Source of the DNA: Clostridia bacterium
Lineage (GTDB): Bacteria; Bacillota; Clostridia; Lachnospirales; CAG-274
Assembly: GCA_030536675.1 (NCBI GenBank)
Contig: JAUNPM010000003.1
Coordinates: forward strand, 1-24,646
Direction: 5' to 3'
Length of the DNA: 24,646 nucleotides
The notes under the pieces are model-generated. The model saw only the letters and a list, made by a program, of their open reading frames with translations. It ran no database searches and was not told where the DNA came from. Below are positions 1 to 7,630 of this stretch, piece by piece (within the stretch, counting starts at the first letter, position 1; every line of letters begins with the position of its first letter). The position numbers were made by a program, and so were the translations under genes.

Positions 1-198
1 TTTTTCAATTATGTCTATTTTTTTTCAGTTCTTTGCTCCGTGATAATAAAATGTTTTTTTATTATCTTCATAACCAAAACTTAAAGGCACAATATATACC
101 TTTCCCTCATCACAAAAACCAAGCCTGCAACAATCACATAACTCAATTAATTCCCTTATTCTTTTTTCGTCCTTTACCTCTCTGTCCGTTCTTCTCAT
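1..198 (-). pseudogene. NimA-like pyridoxamine-5'-phosphate-oxidase-fold protein, interrupted by an in-frame TGA; runs off the left edge
   Basis: The start chosen is the ATG at 196-198, because GGAGG at 204-208 lies at normal distance; the open frame further upstream has no ribosome site. The translation MRRTDREVKDEKRI, then CRLGF, YIVPLSFGYED and YYHGAKN, matches the N-terminal half of the split-barrel flavin proteins related to nitroimidazole-resistance NimA and general-stress FMN-binding proteins. At 25-27 a TGA stops the frame, but the same frame continues KKIDIIEK to the window edge. That is what the family has after the HGAK(E/N)GKK motif, so TGA sits where a glycine (GGA) is expected. 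Genes here, such as clpX, do end in TGA, so I read this as a nonsense mutation rather than recoding. Only about 66 residues are visible of a family usually near 150. Downstream of clpX but with its own promoter. Confidence 0.7.
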
Positions 199-259
199 AT
201 ATATCCTCCGCAAAATAAAAATACTGTGTACAAACAATACAAGTTTTTTCCTTATATTG

Positions 260-289
260 ATTATAGCACAGTATTTATATAATAGTCAA
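260..289 (-). promoter_or_regulatory. sigma-A promoter for the NimA-like gene
   Basis: On the minus strand TTGACT (284-289) is followed after 18 bases by TATAAT (260-265), which is preceded by TG one base upstream (extended -10). It lies about 60 bases before the start codon. The gene was therefore probably transcribed independently of clpX. Confidence 0.7.
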
Positions 290-317
290 TTAAATTATAT
301 CTGTTAATACTTTAGCA

Positions 318-342
318 TTGTCTATGGTTTACACCAAGACAA
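318..342 (-). terminator. possible weak terminator after clpX
   Basis: Imperfect hairpin: TTGTCT pairs with AGACAA and TGGT with ACCA, with one bulged base and a TTAC loop. It is 14 bases beyond the clpX stop. There is no good U-tract on either strand, so it may only stabilise the 3' end. Confidence 0.35.
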
Positions 343-356
343 CCCTTTAAATAATG

Positions 357-1655
357 TCAGCCAACATTCATATTAGCTTTGCGGCGAACATTTTTTCTCA
401 CACTTCTTGTTTTTTCAGCCTTTTCCTTGTTATATACAAATTCGGGTTCTCCGCCCTTTACGGTATCTCCGGTTATAATGCACTTTTCAATTGTGTAGTC
501 TGAAGGTACATTGTACATAATATCATTCATAAAGCCTTCAACAATAGCTCTCAAGCCTCTTGCTCCCGTTTCCTGTTCAATAGCCTTCTTGGCTATTTCT
601 CTTAAAGCCTCTTCCGTAAATTCAAGCTCTACACCGTCAAGCTCAAGCATATATTTATACTGTTTTATTAGAGCATTTTTAGGCTCCGTAAGTATTTTAA
701 TAAGAGCGTCCTCATCAAGGTTTTCAAGAGTTGCCACAACAGGCATTCTTCCTATGATCTCTGGAATAAGTCCAAATTTCACAAGATCCTGAGGCAAAAT
801 ATTTTTAAGAAGGTGACTGCTCTTCATTTCTTCATCAGACTTAACATCAGCACCAAAGCCTATTACCTTTTTGGTAAGTCGCTTGTCGATTATTTTTTCA
901 ATGCCTGCAAAAGCACCGCCTAAAATAAACAATATATTAGTTGTATCAATTTGTATAAATTCCTGATGAGGGTGTTTTCTTCCGCCCTGAGGAGGAACAT
1001 TAGCCACAGTACCCTCAAGTATTTTAAGGAGAGCCTGCTGAACACCCTCACCGCTTACATCTCTTGTTATTGACGGATTATCGGATTTTCTGGCTATTTT
1101 GTCTATTTCATCAATGTAAATTATACCTCTTTGGGCACTTTCAATATCAAAATCCGCTGCCTGTATAATTTTCAAAAGTATATTTTCAACATCCTCACCT
1201 ACATACCCTGCCTCTGTAAGACTTGTAGCGTCGGCTATTGCAAAGGGTACGTTTAACAGCTTAGCCATAGTCTGGGCAAGAAGTGTTTTACCCACACCTG
1301 TAGGTCCCACCAAAAGTATGTTGCTCTTCTGCAATTCCACATCAGGTGACATATCCATTGCAAAAATTCTCTTATAGTGATTATATACAGCCACAGAAAG
1401 AACCTTCTTTGCGTCCTCCTGTCCTATAACATATTCATCAAGGACTTCTTTTATTTCGTTTGGTCTGGGAAGCTCATATTTCATCATAAACTCTTCCTCT
1501 TCAGCCAACTCACGTCTTATATAGTCCCTGCAAACATCAACACACTCATCACATATATAGATATTATGAGGACCTGCAACAAGTTTTTTTACCATATCAT
1601 TTGTTTTACCGCAAAAAGAACATCTTTCTATTCTTTCATCCATTTTAGATGCCAT
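357..1655 (-). CDS. clpX: ATP-dependent Clp protease ATP-binding subunit ClpX
   Basis: AAA+ unfoldase that recognises tagged or folded substrates, unfolds them with ATP and threads them into the ClpP chamber. The 432 residues fit the family. The N-terminal zinc-binding domain has Cys12, Cys15, Cys35 and Cys38. Walker A GPTGVGKT is at 117-124, the GYVG pore loop at 150-153, and Walker B IIYIDEIDK near 178-186. An IGFG segment in the second half is the tripeptide loop that docks into ClpP. The start ATG at 1653-1655 has AGGAG seven bases upstream. It is the last gene of tig-clpP-clpX, 13 bases after clpP. The usual next gene, lon, is not here; the broken NimA-like gene follows. Confidence 0.98.
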   Translation of the reverse strand: MASKMDERIERCSFCGKTNDMVKKLVAGPHNIYICDECVDVCRDYIRRELAEEEEFMMKYELPRPNEIKEVLDEYVIGQEDAKKVLSVAVYNHYKRIFAMDMSPDVELQKSNILLVGPTGVGKTLLAQTMAKLLNVPFAIADATSLTEAGYVGEDVENILLKIIQAADFDIESAQRGIIYIDEIDKIARKSDNPSITRDVSGEGVQQALLKILEGTVANVPPQGGRKHPHQEFIQIDTTNILFILGGAFAGIEKIIDKRLTKKVIGFGADVKSDEEMKSSHLLKNILPQDLVKFGLIPEIIGRMPVVATLENLDEDALIKILTEPKNALIKQYKYMLELDGVELEFTEEALREIAKKAIEQETGARGLRAIVEGFMNDIMYNVPSDYTIEKCIITGDTVKGGEPEFVYNKEKAEKTRSVRKNVRRKANMNVG

Positions 1656-1668
1656 ATGATCTCTCCTT

Positions 1669-2253
1669 TTATTGAGGCTTAGTTATGACCGCATCAATAA
1701 GACCGTAATTAACAGCCTCATCAGCTGACATAAAATTATCTCTTTCGGTATCCGCCTCAATTACATCAAGGGGCTTACCTGTGTTTTCTGAAAGCATTTT
1801 ATTAAGCTTATCTCTTATTTTGAGTATATATTCGGCATGAATTTTAATATCTGTTGCCTGTCCTTTGGCACCGCCTAAAGGCTGGTGGATCATAATTTCG
1901 GAATTAGGCAGAGCAAATCTCTTTCCCTTAGCGCCTCCTGCAAGAAGAAAAGCGCCCATACTTGCAGCCATACCAACGCAAATAGTTGATACGTCAGGTT
2001 TAATATACTGCATAGTGTCGTATATTGCAAGTCCTGCCGTCACAGAGCCACCGGGGCTGTTTATATAAAGATTAATGTCTTTTTGAGGATCATCGGCCGC
2101 AAGGAAAAGAAGCTGAGCAACAACAAGGCTTGCCGTAGTATCATTTACTTCTTCTCCGAGAAATATAATTCTGTCCTGCAAAAGTCTGGAATATATATCA
2201 TATGACCTTTCTCCTCCCGCAGTTCTTTCAACAACAATAGGTACCAAACTCAT
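1669..2253 (-). CDS. clpP: ATP-dependent Clp protease proteolytic subunit ClpP
   Basis: Self-compartmentalised serine peptidase that degrades proteins delivered by ClpX (and by ClpC or ClpA elsewhere in the genome). It has 194 residues, the standard length. The catalytic triad falls at canonical positions: Ser98 in MAASMGA, His123 in MIHQP and Asp172 in ERDNF. The oxyanion-region motif NSPGGSV is at 65-71. The short N-terminal stretch before VVERT suggests little or no propeptide. It lies between tig and clpX with gaps of 25 and 13 bases, so it should be on the tig transcript. Confidence 0.98.
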   Translation of the reverse strand: MSLVPIVVERTAGGERSYDIYSRLLQDRIIFLGEEVNDTTASLVVAQLLFLAADDPQKDINLYINSPGGSVTAGLAIYDTMQYIKPDVSTICVGMAASMGAFLLAGGAKGKRFALPNSEIMIHQPLGGAKGQATDIKIHAEYILKIRDKLNKMLSENTGKPLDVIEADTERDNFMSADEAVNYGLIDAVITKPQ

Positions 2254-2278
2254 TTACATACCTCCATTTGTAATAAAA

Positions 2279-3553
2279 TTATGCCTCAACAGCAGCTTCC
2301 TCAACAACAGTCAAAGCCTTCTGTCTGAGTATGTCAGCCTTAACGGTATTTGTAAAGTCTTCACTCTTCATTATCTGTTCAACTTCCATACCATAAGCAT
2401 TAGCTACTTTTTCAGCCTCTCCCTTAATATCTTCTTCCGTAACCTCTATATTTTCAGCCTTAGCAACGGCTTCAAGAGCAAGTCTTGCCTTTACGTGCTT
2501 TTCTGACATAGGCTTATATGCTTCCTTCATTGAATCCATAGTCTGACCCATATACTGTAAATACATATCAAGACCTATGCCCTGCTGCTGAAGCTGGTAA
2601 GCATATTCCTGTATTTTCATTTCAACATCAGAGTCGATCATAGCCTGAGGTACATCCATTTCACAAACGTCTACGAGTTTGTTAATAAGCTCCTCTTCCT
2701 TTTCAGCCTTTATTCTCTTGATATTTTCAGCTAAAAGATTGCCGCATATTTCATTTCTGTAATCCTTGATATTTTCACACTCTGTAGTGTCCTGTATAAA
2801 TTCATCTGTAAGCTCAGGAAGCTCCTTGTGCTTGATGCCATTTACCTTTACTTCAAACTTAGCAGGCTTATTTTCAAGCTCAGCCTTGCCGTAATTTTCA
2901 GGGAAAGTTACATTTACAACAACATCCTGACCTATTTCGGCACCTATTAACTGATCTTCAAAATTATCAATAAATGTATGAGAGCCTATTTCAAGATCAA
3001 AGTCCTTGCCTTCTCCGCCTTCAAAAGCCTCGTCATCAATGTAACCCTTAAAATCAATATTTGCAATGTCGCCTTCCTGTACGGCTCTGTCTGTTACATC
3101 AACTATTCTTGCAGCCTTTTCCTGCTCCTTCTTAAGCTCTGCGTCTATATCCTCATCAGTAGGGTTAGGATCCTTCTTTGTGAAAGTAAGTCCCTTGTAT
3201 TCTCCCAGCTTAACCTCAGGCTTAACCCAAACCTCAGCAGTAAAAGCAACGCCGTTTTCATCAATTGAAGTTACATCGATCTCAGGTTTTGATACTGCTT
3301 CAATATCATTTTCCTTAAGAGCATTTTCATATGCCTCAGGCAGCACAAAATTTACGGCATCATCATAAAATATTGCCTTACCGTACTGTGCCTCGATCAA
3401 TTTTCTCGGAGCCTTTCCTTTTCTGAAGCCCTGAATACTTACAGAGCCTTTATTCTTATTATATGAGTAATCCATACCCTTTTCAAAAGTTTCCGCATCA
3501 ACAGAAAAAGAAATTTTAACCTTATTCTTTTCGATATTTTCAACTGTGCTCAT
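2279..3553 (-). CDS. tig: trigger factor, ribosome-associated chaperone and peptidyl-prolyl isomerase
   Basis: Binds near the ribosome exit tunnel and shields nascent chains. I start it at the ATG 3551-3553, which has AAGGAGG upstream, giving 424 residues; the open frame extends 18 codons further without a ribosome site. The ribosome-docking signature GFRKGKAP is at 42-49. The FKBP-type isomerase domain covers roughly 160-240 (GDIANIDFKGYIDD, then DLEIGSHTFI). A long helical chaperone domain rich in Glu and Lys follows to the end. It heads the tig-clpP-clpX operon, linking nascent-chain folding with degradation. Confidence 0.97.
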   Translation of the reverse strand: MSTVENIEKNKVKISFSVDAETFEKGMDYSYNKNKGSVSIQGFRKGKAPRKLIEAQYGKAIFYDDAVNFVLPEAYENALKENDIEAVSKPEIDVTSIDENGVAFTAEVWVKPEVKLGEYKGLTFTKKDPNPTDEDIDAELKKEQEKAARIVDVTDRAVQEGDIANIDFKGYIDDEAFEGGEGKDFDLEIGSHTFIDNFEDQLIGAEIGQDVVVNVTFPENYGKAELENKPAKFEVKVNGIKHKELPELTDEFIQDTTECENIKDYRNEICGNLLAENIKRIKAEKEEELINKLVDVCEMDVPQAMIDSDVEMKIQEYAYQLQQQGIGLDMYLQYMGQTMDSMKEAYKPMSEKHVKARLALEAVAKAENIEVTEEDIKGEAEKVANAYGMEVEQIMKSEDFTNTVKADILRQKALTVVEEAAVEA

Positions 3554-3637
3554 TAATATTTCCTCCTTAATTGTAAGTGAATGCGAATTAATAATTACAT
3601 AAATCAATCCGTACTTTACATAAATGCACTTCTTAAC

Positions 3638-3666
3638 ATTATATCACACTAAATACCAAAAATCCA
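3638..3666 (-). promoter_or_regulatory. promoter of the tig-clpP-clpX operon
   Basis: TATAAT at 3638-3643 on the minus strand has an upstream TG making an extended -10 (TGTGATATAAT). The -35, TGGATT at 3661-3666, is poor but at a 17-base spacing. It leaves a leader of about 75 bases. No CtsR-type heptad repeat was recognised. Confidence 0.55.
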
Positions 3667-3674
3667 GTACTTTT

Positions 3675-3956
3675 TCAAAAAATTTCCCTTTCTACATCAT
3701 CAATAACAGCGTCCGTATTCCTTTCTATGTAATTAAGCACATTTTCTATAATTTCATCAGCGTGTCTGACTTCATTTGTAACACATGCAAAGCCAATTAC
3801 AATAGATTTATGAATATCTTGTCTGTCAACCTCAGCTATAGATATGTTGAACTTGTGTTTAGCCTTTTCAACAATACTTTTTACGACCATTCTTTTTTCT
3901 TTAAGAGAATTACACCATTCCGCACTTAAATATATGACGCAGCTTCCTATTATCAC
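3675..3956 (-). CDS. YlxP-like DUF503 family protein
   Basis: Small 93-residue protein of the DUF503/YlxP family, recognised from MIIGSCVIYL, SLKEKRMVVKSIVEK, FNISIAEVDRQD and RHADEIIENVLNYIE. Its biochemical role is not established; in Bacillus the homologue lies among nusA-infB-rbfA, which hints at translation or ribosome maturation. Here it stands alone, divergent from the ThrE-like exporter. The start is GTG at 3954-3956 with GGGAGG nine bases upstream. No membrane segment or signal peptide. Confidence 0.85.
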   Translation of the reverse strand: MIIGSCVIYLSAEWCNSLKEKRMVVKSIVEKAKHKFNISIAEVDRQDIHKSIVIGFACVTNEVRHADEIIENVLNYIERNTDAVIDDVEREIF

Positions 3957-3987
3957 AATATACGACCTCCCTTAATACTTTTATTTA

Positions 3988-4016
3988 ATTTTATACTATT
4001 ACGGCAAGTCTTGCAA
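3988..4016 (-). promoter_or_regulatory. probable promoter for the ylxP-like gene
   Basis: TTGCAA (4011-4016) and TAAAAT (3988-3993) on the minus strand with a 17-base spacer, about 30 bases before the GTG start. Confidence 0.45.
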
Positions 4017-4058
4017 CACCTTAATTATTCTTTACAAAAATTTTATATTTATACCACC

Positions 4059-4087
4059 TTGTACAATTTAATTTTAGGTGTTATACT
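4059..4087 (+). promoter_or_regulatory. promoter of the ThrE-like exporter operon
   Basis: TTGTAC (4059-4064), a 17-base spacer, then TATACT (4082-4087) preceded by TG. The start codon follows at 4123. It is back to back with the ylxP-like promoter. Confidence 0.6.
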
Positions 4088-4122
4088 ATAATATGAAATT
4101 TTTAAAAATGAGGTCTGATTAT

Positions 4123-4881
4123 ATGGATTACAAGAAGCTTCTTGACGCAGTGCTTTCCATAGGCAGTGAAATGCTCATATGCGGCGCAGAAGTAAACCGA
4201 GTTGAGGATACCCTCACAAGAATATGCAATGCCTACAATGTAAGCGAAGTAAACGTATTTACGATCACATCAAGTATAGTAATTACAATACGGGTAAATG
4301 ATGACATATTCACACAAACAAAGAGAATACGTTCATATGAAACAAACCTTGACAAAGTAGACAAGCTCAATACCCTGTCAAGAAAAATATGCCGTGACAA
4401 GCCATCTCTTCCCTATATTTTGAACAATTTAAATTTAATAAAAAATGGGAAGGTTTATCCTCATTTTGTTTTATGCGGAGCGTATGGTGTTATAGCCTTT
4501 TCACTTACGGTCTATTTCGGCGGCGGTTTTTCAGACGGCATAACATCGGGAATTTTGGGTATGCTTATGTACATTATAATCCTTAAGTTTAATTCAATTT
4601 CCGCAAACACAATTCTTCTTACAATGCTTACGGCTTTTATAATAGGTACTCTTGCCGTCCTTTCCCTTCCCATAGGCTTGGGAAAAGACCTTGACAATAT
4701 TGTCATTGGCAATATTATGCTTATGATACCGGGAGTTGTCATAACAAACTCAATAAGAGATATGATAAACGGAGATACAATGTCTGGGCTTCTGCGCTTT
4801 ACGGAAGGCATAATAAAAGCCGTGGCAGTTGCCCTTGGTTTTGTTTTGGCAACCGTGTATCTGGGAGGACTTATATTATGA
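4123..4881 (+). CDS. ThrE/YjjP-family exporter subunit (large component)
   Basis: Membrane protein of the threonine/serine exporter ThrE superfamily, the YjjP-like half of a split transporter. An N-terminal cytoplasmic domain of about 115 residues (MLICGAEVNRVEDTLTRI is the family hallmark) precedes four or five hydrophobic segments, including FVLCGAYGVIAFSLTVYFGG and a run near ILMYIIILK. I start at ATG 4123-4125, which has GAGGT upstream (252 residues), rather than at 4078, which overlaps the promoter. In E. coli YjjP acts with YjjB, with succinate export reported; ThrE of Corynebacterium exports threonine and serine. The substrate here cannot be read. Its last four bases overlap the next gene. 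Confidence 0.85.
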   Translation: MDYKKLLDAVLSIGSEMLICGAEVNRVEDTLTRICNAYNVSEVNVFTITSSIVITIRVNDDIFTQTKRIRSYETNLDKVDKLNTLSRKICRDKPSLPYILNNLNLIKNGKVYPHFVLCGAYGVIAFSLTVYFGGGFSDGITSGILGMLMYIIILKFNSISANTILLTMLTAFIIGTLAVLSLPIGLGKDLDNIVIGNIMLMIPGVVITNSIRDMINGDTMSGLLRFTEGIIKAVAVALGFVLATVYLGGLIL

Positions 4882-5306
4882 CATATATTATACAAATTTT
4901 GACCGCAGGCATAGCCTCCCTTGGTTTTGCCGTTTTATACAACGTAAGGGGGAAACGTCTTGCCGTTCCCTTTATAGGGGGAATACTTGGCTGGACCTTA
5001 TACCTTATGCTTATGTTTTTAAACAATGAAATTCTTCAAAGCCTTATTGTTTCAATGTTTTTGTCTGCATATACTGAAATTGCCGCAAGGCTCATAAAAA
5101 CACCCACGACCACCTTTCTCCTTGCAAATATGATAATTCTCATACCGGGAGGCAAACTTTATTATACCATAAGCAGTGCAATAAAAGGTGACTGGCTTAA
5201 CTTTGCTCTTTACGGCAAAGAAACAATATTTATGGCAATTGCCATTTCCGCAGGCATAATGGTCGTTTCTTCCGTGACCAAAATAATTCTTTCAAACAAA
5301 AAGTAA
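4878..5306 (+). CDS. ThrE/YjjB-family exporter subunit (small component)
   Basis: 142-residue membrane protein corresponding to the second half of ThrE (YjjB/DUF3815 type). Four hydrophobic segments are visible, starting YIIQILTAGIASLGFAVLY; the motif ILIPGGKLYYTI is typical of the family's last-helix region. Its ATG overlaps the TGA of the preceding gene (ATGA at 4878-4881), so the two are translationally coupled and should form one heteromeric exporter. The stop codon lies inside the left arm of the terminator hairpin. Confidence 0.85.
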   Translation: MTYIIQILTAGIASLGFAVLYNVRGKRLAVPFIGGILGWTLYLMLMFLNNEILQSLIVSMFLSAYTEIAARLIKTPTTTFLLANMIILIPGGKLYYTISSAIKGDWLNFALYGKETIFMAIAISAGIMVVSSVTKIILSNKK

Positions 5307-5341
5307 CACTGCAAAGCCATCTGCAATGTTACTTTTTGTTT
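5294..5341. terminator. bidirectional intrinsic terminator
   Basis: Two 20-base arms (5294-5313 and 5322-5341) pair with a single mismatch around an 8-base loop. Both outer ends are A-rich then T-rich, giving a U-tract in either direction. It serves the exporter operon from the left and the alcohol dehydrogenase from the right. Confidence 0.9.
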
Positions 5342-5356
5342 TATAATTTAATTACT

Positions 5357-6475
5357 TTATAAGCTCTCTTTTAAAATTTCAATTACTTCACTTCTGTCAA
5401 GAGTTTTATATCCTCCCGTCATAATAAATGTGCCGTCTGCTATACCTTCAAACATTTCGGGTGTTACACCAAGCTCACTTATATTCATAACAAGACCGAT
5501 CTTTTTCATCCACATTTTCATTTTTTCAAGACCTTCACAGGCAATTTCTTCATCACTTTTATTTTCACTGCTTACATTCCACACATTTATCGCATATCTC
5601 TTGAATTTATCAAGTCCATACGGCATTATATGTCTGTAATAAGCCAATGAAACAGCAGATAAAGTCATACCGTGTGTAGCATCTGTGTAAGCTCCTATTG
5701 ACTGTCCTATCATATGGACCATCCAATCCGTCGCTTTTCCCATTGCAACAAGAGTATTTAAAGCCCAAGTGGCAGTCCACATAATGTTGCTTCTTGCCTC
5801 ATAGTTTTCAGGGTCATTTACTGCAATTTCACTGCTGTGTATAAGAGATCTTAAAAGTCCCTCCATTATATAATCAGACGTATTGTCATCTGTTCCCGAA
5901 AAATACTGTTCAAGTATATGTGACATAATATCAAAAAATCCTGCTGTCATTTGATATTTTGGCAACGTATATGTCAGCACTGGATTAAGTATTGAAAACT
6001 TCGGAAATACATTTTCACCGAATACGTGACCTATTTTTAATTTTGAACTGTGATTTGTTATTACGGAGCCTCCATTCATTTCAGAGCCTGTTCCCACCAT
6101 AGTTAATACACAGCCTACAGGTATGATCTTGTTATCCACATCTTCCATTCTCAAATAATATTTATCCCACGGATCTTCATCACACCAGGCTGAAAGTATA
6201 AGGTCAACATTATTTTCCTTTGCTATCTTACAGCCCTCATAAAGCTTTTCAACCGTTGGGTTAGGCATAACTCCGGGATCTTCATATATATTTTTGCCCG
6301 CTTCATTTAATATATTGATTATCTTGTCATATAAACCTGATTTTTTTATGGAACCTCCTCCATACACAAGCATTATATTTTTACCATACTTATTAAGCTC
6401 GTCTTTCAGATAATTCAAAGAATTTTCACCAAAATAAAGTTTTGTAGGGTTACAATAACTGAAATCACCTAACAT
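5357..6475 (-). CDS. iron-containing alcohol dehydrogenase (BdhA/YqhD-like) with an internal deletion of about 16 residues
   Basis: Group III, iron-dependent, NAD(P)-linked alcohol/butanol dehydrogenase by similarity. Seen: N-terminal GDFSYCNPTKLYFG, LVYGGGSIKKSGLYD (GGGS 39-42), TGSEMNGGSVITN (129-141), and the four metal ligands Asp182, His186, His254 and His268. Odd: after NVDLIL (89-94) the text jumps to SAWCDEDPWDKYY. In the family this interval holds AVGGGS-x-x-D-x-x-K-A plus a few residues, the second glycine-rich stretch that holds the cofactor pyrophosphate. The protein is 372 residues against about 387-390 usual, matching an in-frame loss of about 16. Reading frame and remaining motifs are intact, so the deletion looks recent, and the product is probably inactive or impaired. 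Single gene with its own promoter; start ATG has GGAGG seven bases upstream. Confidence 0.88.
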   Translation of the reverse strand: MLGDFSYCNPTKLYFGENSLNYLKDELNKYGKNIMLVYGGGSIKKSGLYDKIINILNEAGKNIYEDPGVMPNPTVEKLYEGCKIAKENNVDLILSAWCDEDPWDKYYLRMEDVDNKIIPVGCVLTMVGTGSEMNGGSVITNHSSKLKIGHVFGENVFPKFSILNPVLTYTLPKYQMTAGFFDIMSHILEQYFSGTDDNTSDYIMEGLLRSLIHSSEIAVNDPENYEARSNIMWTATWALNTLVAMGKATDWMVHMIGQSIGAYTDATHGMTLSAVSLAYYRHIMPYGLDKFKRYAINVWNVSSENKSDEEIACEGLEKMKMWMKKIGLVMNISELGVTPEMFEGIADGTFIMTGGYKTLDRSEVIEILKESL

Positions 6476-6513
6476 AGATATTCCTCCTCGTTAATTATTT
6501 ACCTTGTACCTTT

Positions 6514-6542
6514 ATTTTAAATCTCTGCACTTTATGTGTCAA
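6514..6542 (-). promoter_or_regulatory. promoter of the alcohol dehydrogenase
   Basis: Perfect -35 TTGACA (6537-6542 on the minus strand), a 17-base spacer and TAAAAT (6514-6519), 39 bases before the start codon. Confidence 0.65.
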
Positions 6543-6563
6543 ATACTTATATTGTATCAACAC
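6536..6563. promoter_or_regulatory. operator-like dyad overlapping the alcohol dehydrogenase -35 element
   Basis: GTGT-caa-ATAC (6536-6546), seven bases, GTAT-ca-ACAC (6554-6563): a near-symmetric dyad covering the -35 and the bases just upstream. This suits a repressor or redox regulator. It does not match the Rex consensus I know; the binding protein is unknown. Confidence 0.35.
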
Positions 6564-6608
6564 TTATGCTTTAAAGGCATATATCTTATTCAATTTTACA
6601 TCACAGGC

Positions 6609-7127
6609 TCAATATTTGTTGTTAATATAACCGTCAATAACCGATTTTCTTATTCCCTCGCTAAAACAGTTTTCTTCCTTAAGCCTTACTAAAATCGTTT
6701 CCGAAGTGGAATGAAGTATGACCCCCGTATCCTTAAGTATGATTTCAAAAAGCTTGTTTTTAAGCTCCCTGCTTTTTACTTTTATAAAATATGCCTCTAT
6801 TTCCCTAAAGTCCAAAAGCTCCAGTATTTTCATAGTTGCATTGTCTTTTCTTCCGTAATAATAATCTACCTGTTCCGTATATATATAGCAAAAATCTTTA
6901 TGAGAAAACCTTTTAGCCTCCATAAAAGCGTCCTTTGCCATAGCATTAAAAAATTGATAGTTAAACAACCCCTTTTCCACCGAATCAATTCTCTTAAAAG
7001 GTTCATTTTTTATTGAAAGAACCGCGTCAAAATTTTTATCAAGGTATTCTTTTTTTGTCAGATCACCCTTTACATACTGGTCGATCAACGACTGTCTGTA
7101 ATTAAAATATTTTTGTAATGCATTCAC
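6609..7127 (-). CDS. hypothetical cytoplasmic protein, 172 residues
   Basis: I do not recognise a function. The protein is soluble, rich in Lys, Glu, Phe and Tyr, with no signal peptide or transmembrane segment, and predicted mostly helical (for example YRQSLIDQYVKGDLTKKEYLDKNFDAV cut to its short core DQYVKGDLTKKEYLDKN). It looks like one of the conserved clostridial DUF proteins of this size. I prefer the GTG at 7125-7127 as start because TGGAG lies eight bases upstream; an in-frame GTG three codons earlier is possible. Divergent from the next gene with interleaved promoters. Confidence 0.7.
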   Translation of the reverse strand: MNALQKYFNYRQSLIDQYVKGDLTKKEYLDKNFDAVLSIKNEPFKRIDSVEKGLFNYQFFNAMAKDAFMEAKRFSHKDFCYIYTEQVDYYYGRKDNATMKILELLDFREIEAYFIKVKSRELKNKLFEIILKDTGVILHSTSETILVRLKEENCFSEGIRKSVIDGYINNKY

Positions 7128-7157
7128 ATTCAACACTCCAATTCCATTATTTACAGC

Positions 7158-7207
7158 TGGACTTTTAAAATTACACTTATTATAATTATATTAAAGTTAA
7201 TTTACAA
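7158..7207. promoter_or_regulatory. interleaved divergent promoters
   Basis: Plus strand: TGGACT (7158-7163), 17 bases, TATAAT (7181-7186), driving the gene at 7233. Minus strand: TTGTAA (7202-7207), 17 bases, TATAAT (7179-7184), driving the gene ending at 6609. The two -10 boxes overlap on the same AT palindrome, so polymerase can occupy only one at a time. Confidence 0.55.
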
Positions 7208-7232
7208 ATATAATTATATAAGGAGCAATATT

Positions 7233-7625
7233 ATGGATAGTTTTTTTAATACATATTATAACGAAATATCCCCTGCACTGCAATCCCTTGACGTAATAAT
7301 AAAATCTCATTACAGCAGTATAGATATAAACGAATTAAGCTCACTGCTGCATATTACGCCAAAGGAAATAAATACTATACTTAATTCCAAACATATTACA
7401 AACCTTACATCGGAAATCATTCCCACTATTATGCTTAACGGAAGCAGCTACATATGCAAAATTTTTAAAAAATCTCTAAGCTATTACAACAGCCCCACAT
7501 ACACTCCCAAAGATATAGCCTACATATATAATATAGATAAAACAAAAGTGGAAAAAGCCTGCAGCACCTTACATATTACCGAAATTTCAGAAGCCAATTT
7601 GCCTCAGCTTTTCAGGCTTATATAA
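7233..7625 (+). CDS. hypothetical protein with possible helix-turn-helix segments, 130 residues
   Basis: Not assigned to a family. Two similar segments look like helix-turn-helix units: residues about 30-52 (SIDINELSSLLHITPKEINT) and about 91-112 (YTPKDIAYIYNIDKTKVEKA); both carry the spacing of a short helix, a turn at His-Ile-Thr or Asn-Ile-Asp, then a second helix. No signal peptide or membrane segment. The start ATG has AAGGAG at normal distance. It is divergent from the 172-residue hypothetical gene and convergent with the DJ-1 gene, only five bases away. A DNA-binding role is an inference only. Confidence 0.65.
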   Translation: MDSFFNTYYNEISPALQSLDVIIKSHYSSIDINELSSLLHITPKEINTILNSKHITNLTSEIIPTIMLNGSSYICKIFKKSLSYYNSPTYTPKDIAYIYNIDKTKVEKACSTLHITEISEANLPQLFRLI

Positions 7626-7630
7626 TTTAT

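Noticed and set aside
25..27. UGA recoded as glycine
   Set aside because: The idea fits the motif, but clpX and others end in TGA at their natural length, and Gly recoding is limited to other lineages.
5314..5356. Extra small gene between the exporter and the alcohol dehydrogenase
   Set aside because: The space is filled by the shared terminator; no start with a ribosome site.
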